DNA of 64,000 bases from Nocardia araoensis NBRC 100135 (GTDB taxonomy: Bacteria; Actinomycetota; Actinomycetes; Mycobacteriales; Mycobacteriaceae), in contig NZ_BAFR01000170.1 in NCBI RefSeq assembly GCF_000308435.1, forward strand, positions 23,583 through 87,582, written 5' to 3'. Under the pieces are notes generated by a model. That model was not told the DNA's origin, made no database searches, and saw nothing but the letters and a program-made list of their open reading frames with translations. The position numbers were made by a program, and so were the translations under genes. Positions 34,872 through 43,965 of the stretch are shown here, piece after piece (the first letter of the stretch is position 1; every line of letters begins with the position of its first letter).

Positions 34872-36776
34872 TCAGTGCGCGGGCAGCCCGCGGCCTGCCC
34901 GCGGCAGATCGAGATCCAGCGGGATCCGGCCCGCCGCGAGATGCGTCTCGACCTGCTCGGCGGGCATCGGTTTCGCGATCAGGAAGCCCTGCGCGCGGTA
35001 GCAACCGAGGCCGACCAAGGTGCGCGCGGCGACCGCCGTCTCGACGCCCTCGCCGACGACGCCGAGCCCGAACGAACCGGCCAGGCCGATGATCGATTTC
35101 ACGATGGCCAGATCGTCGGTGCTCGCGCCGAGCCGTTGCACGAAACCCCGATCGATCTTCACCGCGTCCACCGGCAGCGCCTTCAGATGCGACAGCGAGC
35201 TGTAGCCGGTGCCGAAGTCGTCGATGGCGATCTGCACGCCCATGCGCTTGAGACCGCGCAGCGTGACCTGGGTGCGGGCCAGATCCTGGACCACGACGTG
35301 CTCGGTGATCTCCAGGCACACCGAACTGCCGTCGATGCCGAACAGGCGCAGGATGTCCTCGATGCGCTCGACGAAATCGAGGCTCACCAACTGCACCGGC
35401 GACACGTTGATCCGCATCACGACGTTGCCGGCCAGACCGCGCCTGCGCCATTCGGCGAATTGCGCGCACGCCGACCGGATCACCCAGCGCCCCAGCTCAC
35501 CGGCCAGGTTGGTGGCCTCGGCGACGGTGACGAACGCCGCGGGCGGCAGCAACCCCCTGGTCGGGTGCAGCCAGCGGACCAGCGCCTCCAACGCGACGAT
35601 GCGGCCCGTGCGCAGATCCACCTCGGGCTGGTAGTGCAGCAGCAGCGAGCCGTCCGACACCGCGCCGCGCAGGTTGAGCTCCACGTCGTCCTGGAGCTCG
35701 AACTGCGCGCGCATGGTGTCGGTGAACACCGCGACGCCGTTGCCGCCGCCCGATTTCGCCGACAACAGCGCGTGATCGGCGCGGCGCAGCACGTCGGCGA
35801 CGGTGGTCTCCCCGGGAAAGCCGAGCGCCACCCCGACGCTTGCGCCCCGGCTGACCGACTCACCGCCGACGGTGACGCGCCGGGCGATCAGCTGCTGGAT
35901 GCGGTTCGCCTCGTACTCGGCGGCCACCGCGTCCATCGGCTTGGCGGGAACGATGACGAATTCGTCGCCACCGAGTCGGGCGATCATGTCGTTCGGATCC
36001 AGGTTCTCCCGCAATCGCGTCGACAAGGTGCGGATGAAGTTGTCCCCGGCGGTGTGACCGAGGAAATCGTTGAGTGCTTTCAAGCGGTCCAGGTCGAGGA
36101 AGAAAGCGGCCACCGGGCCGGGGCTACCCGCTCGTAATCGCTCTTCCATGTGCTCGAGCAGCGCGCGCCGGTTCGCCAGCCCGGTCAGGTCGTCGTGCAG
36201 CGCGATATATCGGAGACGCTCCTCCGCGACCACCCGCGCTTGCAGTTGCGCGAACAGCGCCGCGATGGCTTTCAGCACGTTGAGTTCGCGATTGCTCCAC
36301 TCCCGGTCGCCGGACTTGACGAACCCGAGCACACCGGTCGGCTCGCCACGGGACATGAGCGGCACCGCCGCCGAGGTCACCCCGACGATGCCCGAACCGC
36401 GGCGGACGGTCTCCTGGTAGTCGGCGAATTCCGGGGTCGGGCGGGCGACCATCGGCTCGGTCGCGTTCTCCAGTGCGCGAAACACCGGGTCGGCGCCGTC
36501 GAAGTAGATCACGCCGAGCGGATCGGGATCCGGGATGTTCTGCCGGTGCGGCCACTCGGCGACGAGTACGGTTGCCCGGCGTTCGCGGTCGGTGTGCCGC
36601 ACGTAGCTGAAGTCCACGTCGAAGTACTCGACCAACTGCGCGAGCACGCGCTCGGTGGCGGCGACCATGGTCGTGGCGTCCACACCCATGAGCTCAGAGG
36701 CGACCTGGGTCACCAACGAGTCGAGTGTCCGCCGTGGCACATTGTCTCCGATCGCGCTAACTACTGGTGTCCACAC
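34872..36776 (-). CDS. GAF-GGDEF-EAL cyclic-di-GMP enzyme
   Basis: A 634-residue, three-domain protein like M. tuberculosis Rv1354c. GAF sensor about residues 40-190; GGDEF about 205-360 with intact RLGGDEF; EAL about 375-620 with intact EALVRW, NVSP, EITE, DDFGTGYSSL, VDAVKID and GEGVET. Both cyclase and phosphodiesterase sites look active. An RxxD inhibitory site before GGDEF is absent. Start GTG 36776 overlaps the MoeY-like stop by 20 bp, so it is translationally coupled. No membrane helix. Confidence 0.92.
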   Translation of the reverse strand: MWTPVVSAIGDNVPRRTLDSLVTQVASELMGVDATTMVAATERVLAQLVEYFDVDFSYVRHTDRERRATVLVAEWPHRQNIPDPDPLGVIYFDGADPVFRALENATEPMVARPTPEFADYQETVRRGSGIVGVTSAAVPLMSRGEPTGVLGFVKSGDREWSNRELNVLKAIAALFAQLQARVVAEERLRYIALHDDLTGLANRRALLEHMEERLRAGSPGPVAAFFLDLDRLKALNDFLGHTAGDNFIRTLSTRLRENLDPNDMIARLGGDEFVIVPAKPMDAVAAEYEANRIQQLIARRVTVGGESVSRGASVGVALGFPGETTVADVLRRADHALLSAKSGGGNGVAVFTDTMRAQFELQDDVELNLRGAVSDGSLLLHYQPEVDLRTGRIVALEALVRWLHPTRGLLPPAAFVTVAEATNLAGELGRWVIRSACAQFAEWRRRGLAGNVVMRINVSPVQLVSLDFVERIEDILRLFGIDGSSVCLEITEHVVVQDLARTQVTLRGLKRMGVQIAIDDFGTGYSSLSHLKALPVDAVKIDRGFVQRLGASTDDLAIVKSIIGLAGSFGLGVVGEGVETAVAARTLVGLGCYRAQGFLIAKPMPAEQVETHLAAGRIPLDLDLPRAGRGLPAH

Positions 36777-38892
36777 CGAGCACCGGACGCCGCCTGCTGC
36801 GTACGGTGGCGGCGGAGGCGTAGCTCAGGCGAAGCACCAACGCCATGGTCTCATGCTCAGGCACTTCCAGCAGGTCCAGGAAACGGCCCTGAAGTGACGC
36901 TAGTGTATCCGCGAAGTCGGGGGAAATCGCAGCAAGTTCCACCGGGCGTCGGGCATAGAGGTATACCGGGGAAATCGGCTGCACGCACAATCCGAGGCGC
37001 TCGGCGCGCACCCAAACCCGCGCTACCGCCGCTCCCGCGGCCGCGTAGTCGGTCAATCGAGGGTCGATCGCGTCGAATGTCACCGCCACAATGGCGGAGC
37101 TGGACCGCACCCGGTCACCGGTGTATTTCCCCAGCGCCGACCCGCCCGACCAGGAGCGCACCTGCGCCATGACATCGGCGCGGGTGGTGATCTCGAATGC
37201 CGCCCACTCGTCGTCGGTCAGCTCCAGACTGCGCGCATCGATTCCGGTCTCCGGGTCGTCGTCGGCCCAACGGACTTCGGCGAGCATTTCCTCGTATAAG
37301 CGAGGCGTGAGATAGCGAATTCGGTCGGAATCCCCCAGCAAACGTGCAGCTTCCTCGATGTCCTCCCGTTCCACGACGGCACGAAGACGCGCCCCGGCCG
37401 ATTCGGCGGCCACCGTGAGCGCGTCGAGTACGCCGTCGGCCAGCCGGGCCCCGGTGCCCACCCTGCGGTTCGTTTCGCGACGCAGGACAGCGGGATAGTC
37501 GGCTGCCAGCTCGGCATCGCGATCGTTCCCCAGCCGCAGGCGGGCGAGGAGGCGACCGGACCCCGGCGCGCCCTCGACGTACTCGTGCGGGCCGAGGATT
37601 CCGTGCGCGGCCGCCGCGACCCGCGCGTTGTACACGGCCGCGCCGAGCGCGACGGCGCTGCCGCGATAGCCGATGTCCATCGCCGTGCTGTACTCCGGCG
37701 CCAGCTCGATGGCGACGTCATCCGCTCCGGCTCGCAACGACCACGGTTGCATGTTTCCCCCGGACGGAGCCCGTTGCGCGCAGGCGAGAACGCTCTCCAG
37801 TGGCCCGGTGACGTGCTCTGGCGGCGCCTCGGCCCACACCGGCTCGTCGTTCGGCGGCGGGTCGGCCAGCTCGTCGAGGTGCGCTTCCACATCGACCCGG
37901 ACGCGACCGGAATCCAGCTTCCACCCCAGTCCGATGCGCCGCACGGCGGCGGCCACGCTCGCGGCGCCGAGGCCGACGTCGCCGGCCAGCTGCGGCCAGC
38001 TGTTCACCGTCTCGCCGACTTCGACCAAGCTCGCGCCCAGCCGCGCCGACAGCCCGGCGGCGCCGAGCAGCTTCACCACGTACGGCGCCTTCTCCCGCGA
38101 CGTCAGCCCGCGCAGATCCCGCGCGCTCACCTCGCCGAGTAATCCGTGAAACGCCGGGCGCCCGGGTTCGAGATCGAAACGCTCGACGTCCAGCAAACCG
38201 CGGTCGCTGGTTTCCATCAGCACGGGAATTCGGTGCCGAGCCGCGGCCTCGCGGATCACGAGTTTCATATCGAGCGAATCACATTCCTCGACCACGATGT
38301 CGAGGCCGTCCAGGAATTCGTCCACGGAATTCTCGTCGACTCCCGCTTCGAAGACTCGCACCGGAAGATAAGGGTCCAACTCGGCGATACGGCGCGCGGT
38401 TACCACCGCTTTGTTGACGCCGATGTCGAACAGCGTTCCCGCGACCCGGTTGAGATTCGACAACTCGATATCGTCCAGGTCCGCCAAGCGCAGTCCCCCG
38501 CAAACGCCCTCGAGCGCGAGCAGATGCGCGATCGCGTGCCCCGCGCTTTGTCCGATGATCCCGATCGTGTGCCCGGCCAGACGATCCTGTTCGGCCCTGG
38601 TGAGTTTGTTCCGATTGCGATCCAGCCGGATCAACCGGAAAGTACGCGGCCCGGGCAATCCGATCACCGCGGCGCGCCACGGATAGTAGATCCAGCGATC
38701 CGCTTCCGGCCCTTCCGGAATATCCGGCGCGGCGACCATTCCGCTGTGTTCGGCGCGCAACGACGCGCGCAGGTCGAGGAATTCGATGCGCGAGTCGTCG
38801 CGCAGCGCGGCGAGTATCCGCGCGTCCTCCGGATCGGCGAGGTCGAGGATCAGTGGCCGATGGTCCGCCGCTCGGCTCCGGTCATCGCCCAT
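36757..38892 (-). CDS. ThiF/E1-like plus nitroreductase fusion, MoeY-like
   Basis: 711 residues. The N-terminal half has an E1/ThiF-type Rossmann domain (IGIIGQSAGHAIAH, then DLDDIELSNLNRVAGT) with an atypical glycine loop and no visible catalytic Cys. The C-terminal half (about residues 365-700) is a nitroreductase-like flavin domain starting ACAQRAPSGGNMQPW. This layout and the following cyclic-di-GMP gene match Rv1355c, named moeY, though a molybdopterin role is not shown. It overlaps both neighbours and may modify a peptide or small molecule. Confidence 0.85.
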   Translation of the reverse strand: MGDDRSRAADHRPLILDLADPEDARILAALRDDSRIEFLDLRASLRAEHSGMVAAPDIPEGPEADRWIYYPWRAAVIGLPGPRTFRLIRLDRNRNKLTRAEQDRLAGHTIGIIGQSAGHAIAHLLALEGVCGGLRLADLDDIELSNLNRVAGTLFDIGVNKAVVTARRIAELDPYLPVRVFEAGVDENSVDEFLDGLDIVVEECDSLDMKLVIREAAARHRIPVLMETSDRGLLDVERFDLEPGRPAFHGLLGEVSARDLRGLTSREKAPYVVKLLGAAGLSARLGASLVEVGETVNSWPQLAGDVGLGAASVAAAVRRIGLGWKLDSGRVRVDVEAHLDELADPPPNDEPVWAEAPPEHVTGPLESVLACAQRAPSGGNMQPWSLRAGADDVAIELAPEYSTAMDIGYRGSAVALGAAVYNARVAAAAHGILGPHEYVEGAPGSGRLLARLRLGNDRDAELAADYPAVLRRETNRRVGTGARLADGVLDALTVAAESAGARLRAVVEREDIEEAARLLGDSDRIRYLTPRLYEEMLAEVRWADDDPETGIDARSLELTDDEWAAFEITTRADVMAQVRSWSGGSALGKYTGDRVRSSSAIVAVTFDAIDPRLTDYAAAGAAVARVWVRAERLGLCVQPISPVYLYARRPVELAAISPDFADTLASLQGRFLDLLEVPEHETMALVLRLSYASAATVRSRRRPVLGVDTSS

Positions 38893-39655
38893 GTCCGCGC
38901 CGGCCCTCCGTCGTCCGCCCGATCCCGCAGCGCATGTCGGGCGGACGCACGGTCGGCAGGCCGAGCGCGTGCTGTTCGCGTTGCGTCAGGGATCGCTGCG
39001 ACTCCTCGGCTGACGCGGCATGTCCTCGGGTGTCCCACCACAGCGGAACCGTTCGGTAGCGCTCGTCCGGATACGGCACCGCGGGAATGTGTTCGGCCGC
39101 GACGGCGCCGCAGGCCTCGTGGCGGGCCACGGTGAAGGAGGCCACCGTCGCGAAGCCGTAGCGGGCGCCGAGCAGGCGCGCGCCGTGCAGCACGGTGCGC
39201 GAGATCGCGGCGCTGAGCTCTCCCCGGTTGGCGGCATCGCGAGCGACCCACGCGCCTTTGGCCTCGATCACGCCCTGCGGTATCCGGTCGGCGATCATCT
39301 GCCGCAAGTCGTCCGCGCCCGGCTGACCGGCCCATTCCACCAGCGCGTGCGCCTGCCGCGGGTCGGTGTAGGGACCTTGCATCCGCACCCCGGCGACCAT
39401 GCCGCCGTCGGCGTCGAGCGCGGCGAAGAACAGCGAAGACGACGCGCCGTCGGCGACCGTTTCGTATTCGAGCGCGTGTTCGACTCCGAAACGCCGGTAA
39501 ACGTCGCGCGCACCGTGTAGATACCGGTCCCAGAGTTCCGGCTGAGCGCCCGGTTCGGAGACAAAGAACGCACACTCGGATTGCGCGTCGTAATACCGTC
39601 GCACTCCCCGCCCACGGGAGTTCCTCGGCACGACTGCAATCAGATCCACAGTCAT
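38882..39655 (-). CDS. GNAT-like acyltransferase-type protein, first gene of operon
   Basis: A 257-residue protein with a GNAT-like core (FFAALDADGGMVAGVRMQGP, split; VIEAKGAWVARDAANR; ARLLGARYGFATVASF) resembling FeeM/N-acyl amino acid synthase-type proteins. Activity is unproven. ATG at 39655 with GGAG upstream. It overlaps the MoeY-like gene by 11 bp, and that gene overlaps the GGDEF-EAL gene, giving a tight three-gene operon. The 249 bp upstream (39656-39904) is AT-rich and presumably holds the promoter. Confidence 0.7.
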   Translation of the reverse strand: MTVDLIAVVPRNSRGRGVRRYYDAQSECAFFVSEPGAQPELWDRYLHGARDVYRRFGVEHALEYETVADGASSSLFFAALDADGGMVAGVRMQGPYTDPRQAHALVEWAGQPGADDLRQMIADRIPQGVIEAKGAWVARDAANRGELSAAISRTVLHGARLLGARYGFATVASFTVARHEACGAVAAEHIPAVPYPDERYRTVPLWWDTRGHAASAEESQRSLTQREQHALGLPTVRPPDMRCGIGRTTEGRRGHGR

Positions 39656-39904
39656 GTTGTTCCTACTCCATCGCCGCGCTGCCATGCGCGATAGTCCAGC
39701 CCGATGCAAGCCCCCCACGGCGCCGAGCCGAGACGAAGTTGCCCAGGGCAGTATCCGTCATCGGACAGGAATTGACCAGATGTCCGGCTAATCTCCCGAA
39801 AACTCTGTGGTACACGCCATATTCTCGCAGGTCAGACGCAGCGCAATCAAAATCGGAAATAACATGGAGACCAGTCGGTTCTGGTTTAGTTACTGATTGG
39901 CAAT

Positions 39905-40339
39905 CTAAACGAGGATAGAAATGAACAACTCGACCGACTCCGGACCGTGCCAGATCTCGATCTCTTCACGGTAGGCCCGCGTGATCTCGGCGGACGCCGT
40001 CGCGTCGTCGACCTGCGCCCAGACGTCCTCTACCGGATCGTGATAGTCGCCGTTCGGCGCGAATCGCGCATAGACGCCCTTCGGCACCCGCACCAAGACG
40101 TCACCCACCGGCACGGCGTCCGGCGCGGGGTATTCGAAACAGACCACCGCGTTGTAGTTCCCCGCCGGATCGGGCACGTAGACCGTGTACATCGGACGGT
40201 CCGCACCGTCCCGGTCGCGCAGCCGGTCCTTGAGGAACTCGATGAGGTCGCTGTTGCTGACCTTGAAACTGGGGCGCACGCGCGGGACGACCAGCCCGCC
40301 GTAGATCGCCTCGGCACGCACCACGATCGCATAGCTCAT
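39905..40339 (-). CDS. GyrI-like effector-binding domain protein 2
   Basis: A 144-residue stand-alone protein of the GyrI/AraC effector-binding (SHS2) fold. The family motif VPKGVYARFAPNG is near residue 86 and DVWAQV near 107. Overlaps the preceding paralog's stop by ATGA. Such proteins bind or hydrolyse small molecules or gyrase inhibitors; the ligand is unknown. Confidence 0.7.
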   Translation of the reverse strand: MSYAIVVRAEAIYGGLVVPRVRPSFKVSNSDLIEFLKDRLRDRDGADRPMYTVYVPDPAGNYNAVVCFEYPAPDAVPVGDVLVRVPKGVYARFAPNGDYHDPVEDVWAQVDDATASAEITRAYREEIEIWHGPESVELFISILV

Positions 40340-40779
40340 CGCGCGTCTACCGCCAGGTACAGATCGATCTTGTAAGCGTGCGGATAGCACTCGAAATCGC
40401 CGGTGTAGGTCCGTTTGATCTGGTTGTGCTCCTCGGCGTAGGCGATCTGCGTCCACAGGTCGGTCATCACCTGCGGGAAGTTACCGACCGAGGAGAACCG
40501 GGCGTAGGCGCCGCGCGGCAGCCGGGCGACCAGGTGACCGCGTGTGACGTCGTCGAAGGACGCGCACTGATAGCCGACGATCTGTGTGTTGTACGTGCCC
40601 AGCTCACCGGTGTAGTCGGTGTAGGCGCTGGCCAGCGGGCCGCCGAGTTCCTGGTGCAGCACCGCCGCCCAGGCGGCCTCCAGATCGCGGTCACGCAGTT
40701 CCCCGAGCGCGCGTTTGGGGCTGCGTACCGGCAGCCCGGCAACCCACGTCTCGTCCCGCTCGACGATCTCAAACTGCAT
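40336..40779 (-). CDS. GyrI-like effector-binding domain protein 1
   Basis: 147 residues of the same fold: RLPRGAYARFSSVGNF (about 90) and DLWTQI (about 109) align with the downstream gene. It opens with VERDETWVAGLPVRSPKR, typical of GyrI-like domains. It is likely transcribed from a promoter with the 12-bp palindrome at 40788-40799. The two paralogs may form a heterodimer. Confidence 0.72.
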   Translation of the reverse strand: MQFEIVERDETWVAGLPVRSPKRALGELRDRDLEAAWAAVLHQELGGPLASAYTDYTGELGTYNTQIVGYQCASFDDVTRGHLVARLPRGAYARFSSVGNFPQVMTDLWTQIAYAEEHNQIKRTYTGDFECYPHAYKIDLYLAVDAR

Positions 40780-41130
40780 GGAAAGACTCTTTCGAAAGAA
40801 GCCGGAGGTGAACCACCGCATCCGGTCGGTCGGAACCGCCATGCTACCAACCCGGACCGGGTGGTACCGATCACATATCGCCTGGGACGGCCGCTCGATC
40901 ACCCCGCTGAACTGGACAGATGTCCGAAGCGGTACCGTCCGGACGGGACCGATCAGCGGTGGACGGCACCAGCCGGTCGTGTCGACGCACAGTGCGTACG
41001 ACCGCCCGGTTCGCCTCTCCCGTGGCACCACCGAACGGAGTTTTGATGCACCAGACGCCGATCTCCGACCGACACGGCCGCGCTCCAGGGCACCCCACGG
41101 GTCGCGCCGCCACGGACGGCCGGTATTGAC
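40780..41130. promoter_or_regulatory. divergent promoter region with 12-bp palindrome
   Basis: 350 bp between the GyrI-like pair and udgB. It contains perfect TCTTTCGAAAGA at 40788-40799, 9 bp before the GyrI-like 1 start, a possible operator or translational block. No gene is supported. Confidence 0.45.
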
Positions 41131-41868
41131 ATGTGCCGGACCATCGCCGAACTCGACGCGGCGGTCGCCGACTGCTTCGCCTGCCCCCGCCTGGTCGCCT
41201 GGCGCGAACTCGTCGCGCGAGAGAAACGCGCCGCCTTCCGCGACCAGACCTACTGGGGCCGCCCCGTACCCGGCTTCGGTCCGGCGGACGCGCGGATGCT
41301 GCTCGTCGGACTCGCGCCCGCGGCGCACGGCGGAAACCGGACCGGCCGCATGTTCACCGGCGACCGCAGCGGCGACGTGCTCTTCGCGGCGCTGCACGCG
41401 GTGGGTCTGGCCAACCAGCCCACCGCGGTCAGCGCCGACGACGGCCTGCGGCTGCACGGTGTGCGGATCACCGCCCCGGTGCACTGCGCCCCGCCGGACA
41501 ACAAGCCGACGCCGGCGGAACGGGATCGCTGCGGCCACTGGCTGGAAACCGAATTGCGCCTGTTGACGCCCACCGTCCGCGCGGTGGTGGTGCTCGGCGC
41601 GTTCGGCTGGCAGGCCCTGCTTCCGGTGCTGGCGGCCGCGGGCTGGGCCGTGCCGCGCCCGCGACCGAAATTCGGCCACGGCGCGCACGTCGAACTGGCC
41701 GCGGCGGAGACGGGCCGCGATCCGCTGCACGTGTTCGGCTGCTATCACGTCAGTCAGCAGAACACCTTCACCGGACGACTCACTCCCGCCATGCTCGAAG
41801 CGGTGCTGGCCGAAGCGGCGCGGGCCGCCGGGCTCGAGGTGCGGCGAAGCCACGCGCCGCGCGGGTGA
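41131..41868 (+). CDS. udgB: uracil-DNA glycosylase family 5 (UdgB)
   Basis: A 245-residue DNA repair enzyme. The four Cys for an iron-sulfur cluster begin with CFACPRL near residue 15; motif GLAPAAHGGNRTGRMFTGDR near residue 60 and GCYHVSQQNTFTGRLT near 205 define family 5, which removes uracil, hypoxanthine and other deaminated bases. ATG at 41131; an upstream frame from 41046 stops just before it. Confidence 0.92.
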   Translation: MCRTIAELDAAVADCFACPRLVAWRELVAREKRAAFRDQTYWGRPVPGFGPADARMLLVGLAPAAHGGNRTGRMFTGDRSGDVLFAALHAVGLANQPTAVSADDGLRLHGVRITAPVHCAPPDNKPTPAERDRCGHWLETELRLLTPTVRAVVVLGAFGWQALLPVLAAAGWAVPRPRPKFGHGAHVELAAAETGRDPLHVFGCYHVSQQNTFTGRLTPAMLEAVLAEAARAAGLEVRRSHAPRG

Positions 41869-41898
41869 TCGGTGGCGCATCGCCGCTCGGCAGCGGGT

Positions 41899-42132
41899 TC
41901 AGACGTGATCGACCAGCGCCGGATGACCTGCTTCGTGGGCGCAATGCGCACAGCAGAAGTAGTCACCGCGCGCCTCCACGCCGTGACCGACGATCCGGCA
42001 GGAACAGTGCGTGCAGGTCGGGGCCATGGCGGTGATCGCGCATTCGAAGCTGTCGAAGGTGGCGGACTGGCCGTCACGTGTGATGGTGAACGTCTTGTCG
42101 TACTCGTTTCCGCAGGTGTCGCAGGTTGCCAT
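41899..42132 (-). CDS. small Cys-rich zinc-ribbon protein
   Basis: 77 residues with metal-binding pairs CDTCGNEY, CTHCSCR and CCAHCAHEAG. This small family is widespread in actinobacteria; its role is unknown, with metal storage or redox sensing possible. ATG 42132 with GAAGGA upstream. Converges on udgB. Confidence 0.75.
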   Translation of the reverse strand: MATCDTCGNEYDKTFTITRDGQSATFDSFECAITAMAPTCTHCSCRIVGHGVEARGDYFCCAHCAHEAGHPALVDHV

Positions 42133-42218
42133 GAGGTGTGGTCCTTCCGCGTCGATGGGCTCGAGCATCGCAGTTCGCGGTACCCAGACGCCGAGGACAC
42201 AAAACGGGCCGGGCGACC

Positions 42219-42401
42219 TCAACTCAGGCGCAACGCCTGGACCGGGCAGCTGTCGACGACGAGTTCGAGCAGCTCGCGCTCGACGCCGACGGTGTCGGCC
42301 GGGACGACGATTCCGTCCTCGCCCACCTGGAACACTTCCGGCGCCAGCGCTTCGCACATGCCGTGCCCTGCGCACACGGTGCGATCGGCGATGATCCTCA
42401 T
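42219..42401 (-). CDS. P450-partner ferredoxin
   Basis: A 60-residue single-cluster ferredoxin. Ligands: C-AGHG-MC near residues 10-16 and CPVQAL near 52. The His where a fourth Cys would be is typical of 3Fe-4S ferredoxins that feed cytochromes P450. Its ATG overlaps the P450 stop (ATGA), so it is coupled to it. Confidence 0.9.
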   Translation of the reverse strand: MRIIADRTVCAGHGMCEALAPEVFQVGEDGIVVPADTVGVERELLELVVDSCPVQALRLS

Positions 42402-43867
42402 CGGCCGATCCGCTCCAACCGGATGGGCAGGCCGTCGGCGGGCACCGGTCCGGTTCCGGCGACCAGCGGCAGCTGGTAGCCGTCCGGCACGCTCCAGCGA
42501 TAACGCAACAGCATCTGGTGCAGAACGGCTTTCACCGTCATGCCGCCGAAGTACAAGCCGATGCACTTGTGCGCCCCGCCGCCGAACGGCGCCCAGGCGA
42601 AGCGGTGCGATCTGTCCTCACGACGGTGCGCGGCGAAACGCTCCGGGTCGAAGGTGTCGGGATCGTGCCAGTACTCCTCGTTGCGCATGAGCCCGTAGGT
42701 GCCGCACAGGATGAACGTCCCCTTCGGCAGGTAGTAGCCGAGCATGTCGGTGTCGGCGATGGTTTCGCGGACCTGCTGGGCCACCGGCGAGTAGACCCGC
42801 AGCGCTTCCTTGAACGCGAGGTCGAGCGAGGGCAGCCGGTCGAGATCGTCGTAGTCCAGCGCGGGCTTGCCCAGCGCGACGGATTCGGCGCGCAGCCGCT
42901 CCTGCCACTCCGGATGCCTGCCGAGTTCGTAGACGAGCATGGACGCGGCGATGGTACTGGTGTCGTGGGCGGCCATCATCACGAAGATCATGTGCTCGAC
43001 CACCTCGGCGTCGGTGAAGGTCTCGCCGTCGGCGGTACCGGCCCGGCACAGCACGCTGAACAGATCGGCGCCGCCGCCCGCGCGCTTCGTGGGCAGCTCG
43101 CGGCGGAAGTACTGCTCGAGCACCCGGCGCCCGCGCACGCCGCGCGCCCATACCCCGCCGGGCACGTTCGCCCGGATCAAGGCGGCCCCGCCGCGCACCG
43201 CGTCCTCGAAAGCGCGCTCCAGCCGTGCGGCGTCAGCACTGAGTTCTGCGCCCGCGAAGACCTCGGTGGCCTGCTGGAGCAGAAGTTTCTTGATCGCGCG
43301 GTAGACGCGGAAGTCGTCGGCGGGTTCCCACTGCGCGATGCCGCGGGTGATCCGGGGCGTGGTCAGGTCCAGGTAGCCGATCAAGCGCGGACGCGTGAAG
43401 GCCTGCTGCATGATGCGCCGATGGAAGAGGTGGTCGTCGAAATCGCGCAGCAGCAGGCCGCCGCGGAAGAACGGGCCGATCAGCCACTCCCAGCCGCGCT
43501 GCGCCGACAACACCTTGTCGCGGTCGAGCATCACCGCCTCGTAGCCCTCCGGACTGCCGAAGGTGACCATCCGCCGACCGAGCATGCCGAACCACTGCAC
43601 CGGGCCGAAGCGATCGAATCGCGCTCGGGCGAACTGGATCGGGTCGGCCAAGGCGTGCAAGGTGTATCCGATCCCGGGGGGCCCGAAGTCGCCGAGCACC
43701 GGTTTCAGTCCGCTGCCCGGCGGCGGATCGGCCAGCGGCCGCACCGGCGCGGGGTAATGCGCGACCGCGCGCGCGGCCGCGCGCTGCGCGTGCCACGCCC
43801 ACGTGGTCCGCGCCTGGCGGATCGTGCCGGAGACCTCGTTGAACGACTGGGGCACAAGCAGACTCAT
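42398..43867 (-). CDS. cytochrome P450
   Basis: A 489-residue P450. I-helix oxygen motif MMAAHDTST near residue 290, ExxR in FKEALRVYSP near 348, haem loop FGGGAHKCIGLY near 430. Length and the FGGGAHKCIG loop suggest a CYP51/CYP120-like branch acting on lipids, sterols or terpenes; the family is not assigned. ATG 43867. Coupled ferredoxin downstream, divergent TetR upstream. Confidence 0.92.
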   Translation of the reverse strand: MSLLVPQSFNEVSGTIRQARTTWAWHAQRAAARAVAHYPAPVRPLADPPPGSGLKPVLGDFGPPGIGYTLHALADPIQFARARFDRFGPVQWFGMLGRRMVTFGSPEGYEAVMLDRDKVLSAQRGWEWLIGPFFRGGLLLRDFDDHLFHRRIMQQAFTRPRLIGYLDLTTPRITRGIAQWEPADDFRVYRAIKKLLLQQATEVFAGAELSADAARLERAFEDAVRGGAALIRANVPGGVWARGVRGRRVLEQYFRRELPTKRAGGGADLFSVLCRAGTADGETFTDAEVVEHMIFVMMAAHDTSTIAASMLVYELGRHPEWQERLRAESVALGKPALDYDDLDRLPSLDLAFKEALRVYSPVAQQVRETIADTDMLGYYLPKGTFILCGTYGLMRNEEYWHDPDTFDPERFAAHRREDRSHRFAWAPFGGGAHKCIGLYFGGMTVKAVLHQMLLRYRWSVPDGYQLPLVAGTGPVPADGLPIRLERIGR

Positions 43868-43909
43868 GACCGTCTTCCCTTCGCGACACTGCGATGGTTC
43901 GACGATAGA

Positions 43910-43941
43910 GGAAACCACCGTTTCCGTAAACGGTTGTTTCC
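43910..43941. promoter_or_regulatory. 32-bp palindromic operator, P450/TetR
   Basis: GGAAACCACCGTTT-CCGT-AAACGGTTGTTTCC, inverted repeat with one mismatched pair, between the divergent P450 and tetR genes. Confidence 0.78.
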
Positions 43942-43965
43942 CAATTTTGCCTGTGCCAAGCTGGC

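Noticed and set aside
39921..39974. ATG with a GAGG site on the plus strand giving a 17-codon peptide
   Set aside because: It is antisense to the 3' end of the GyrI-like gene and has no other support.
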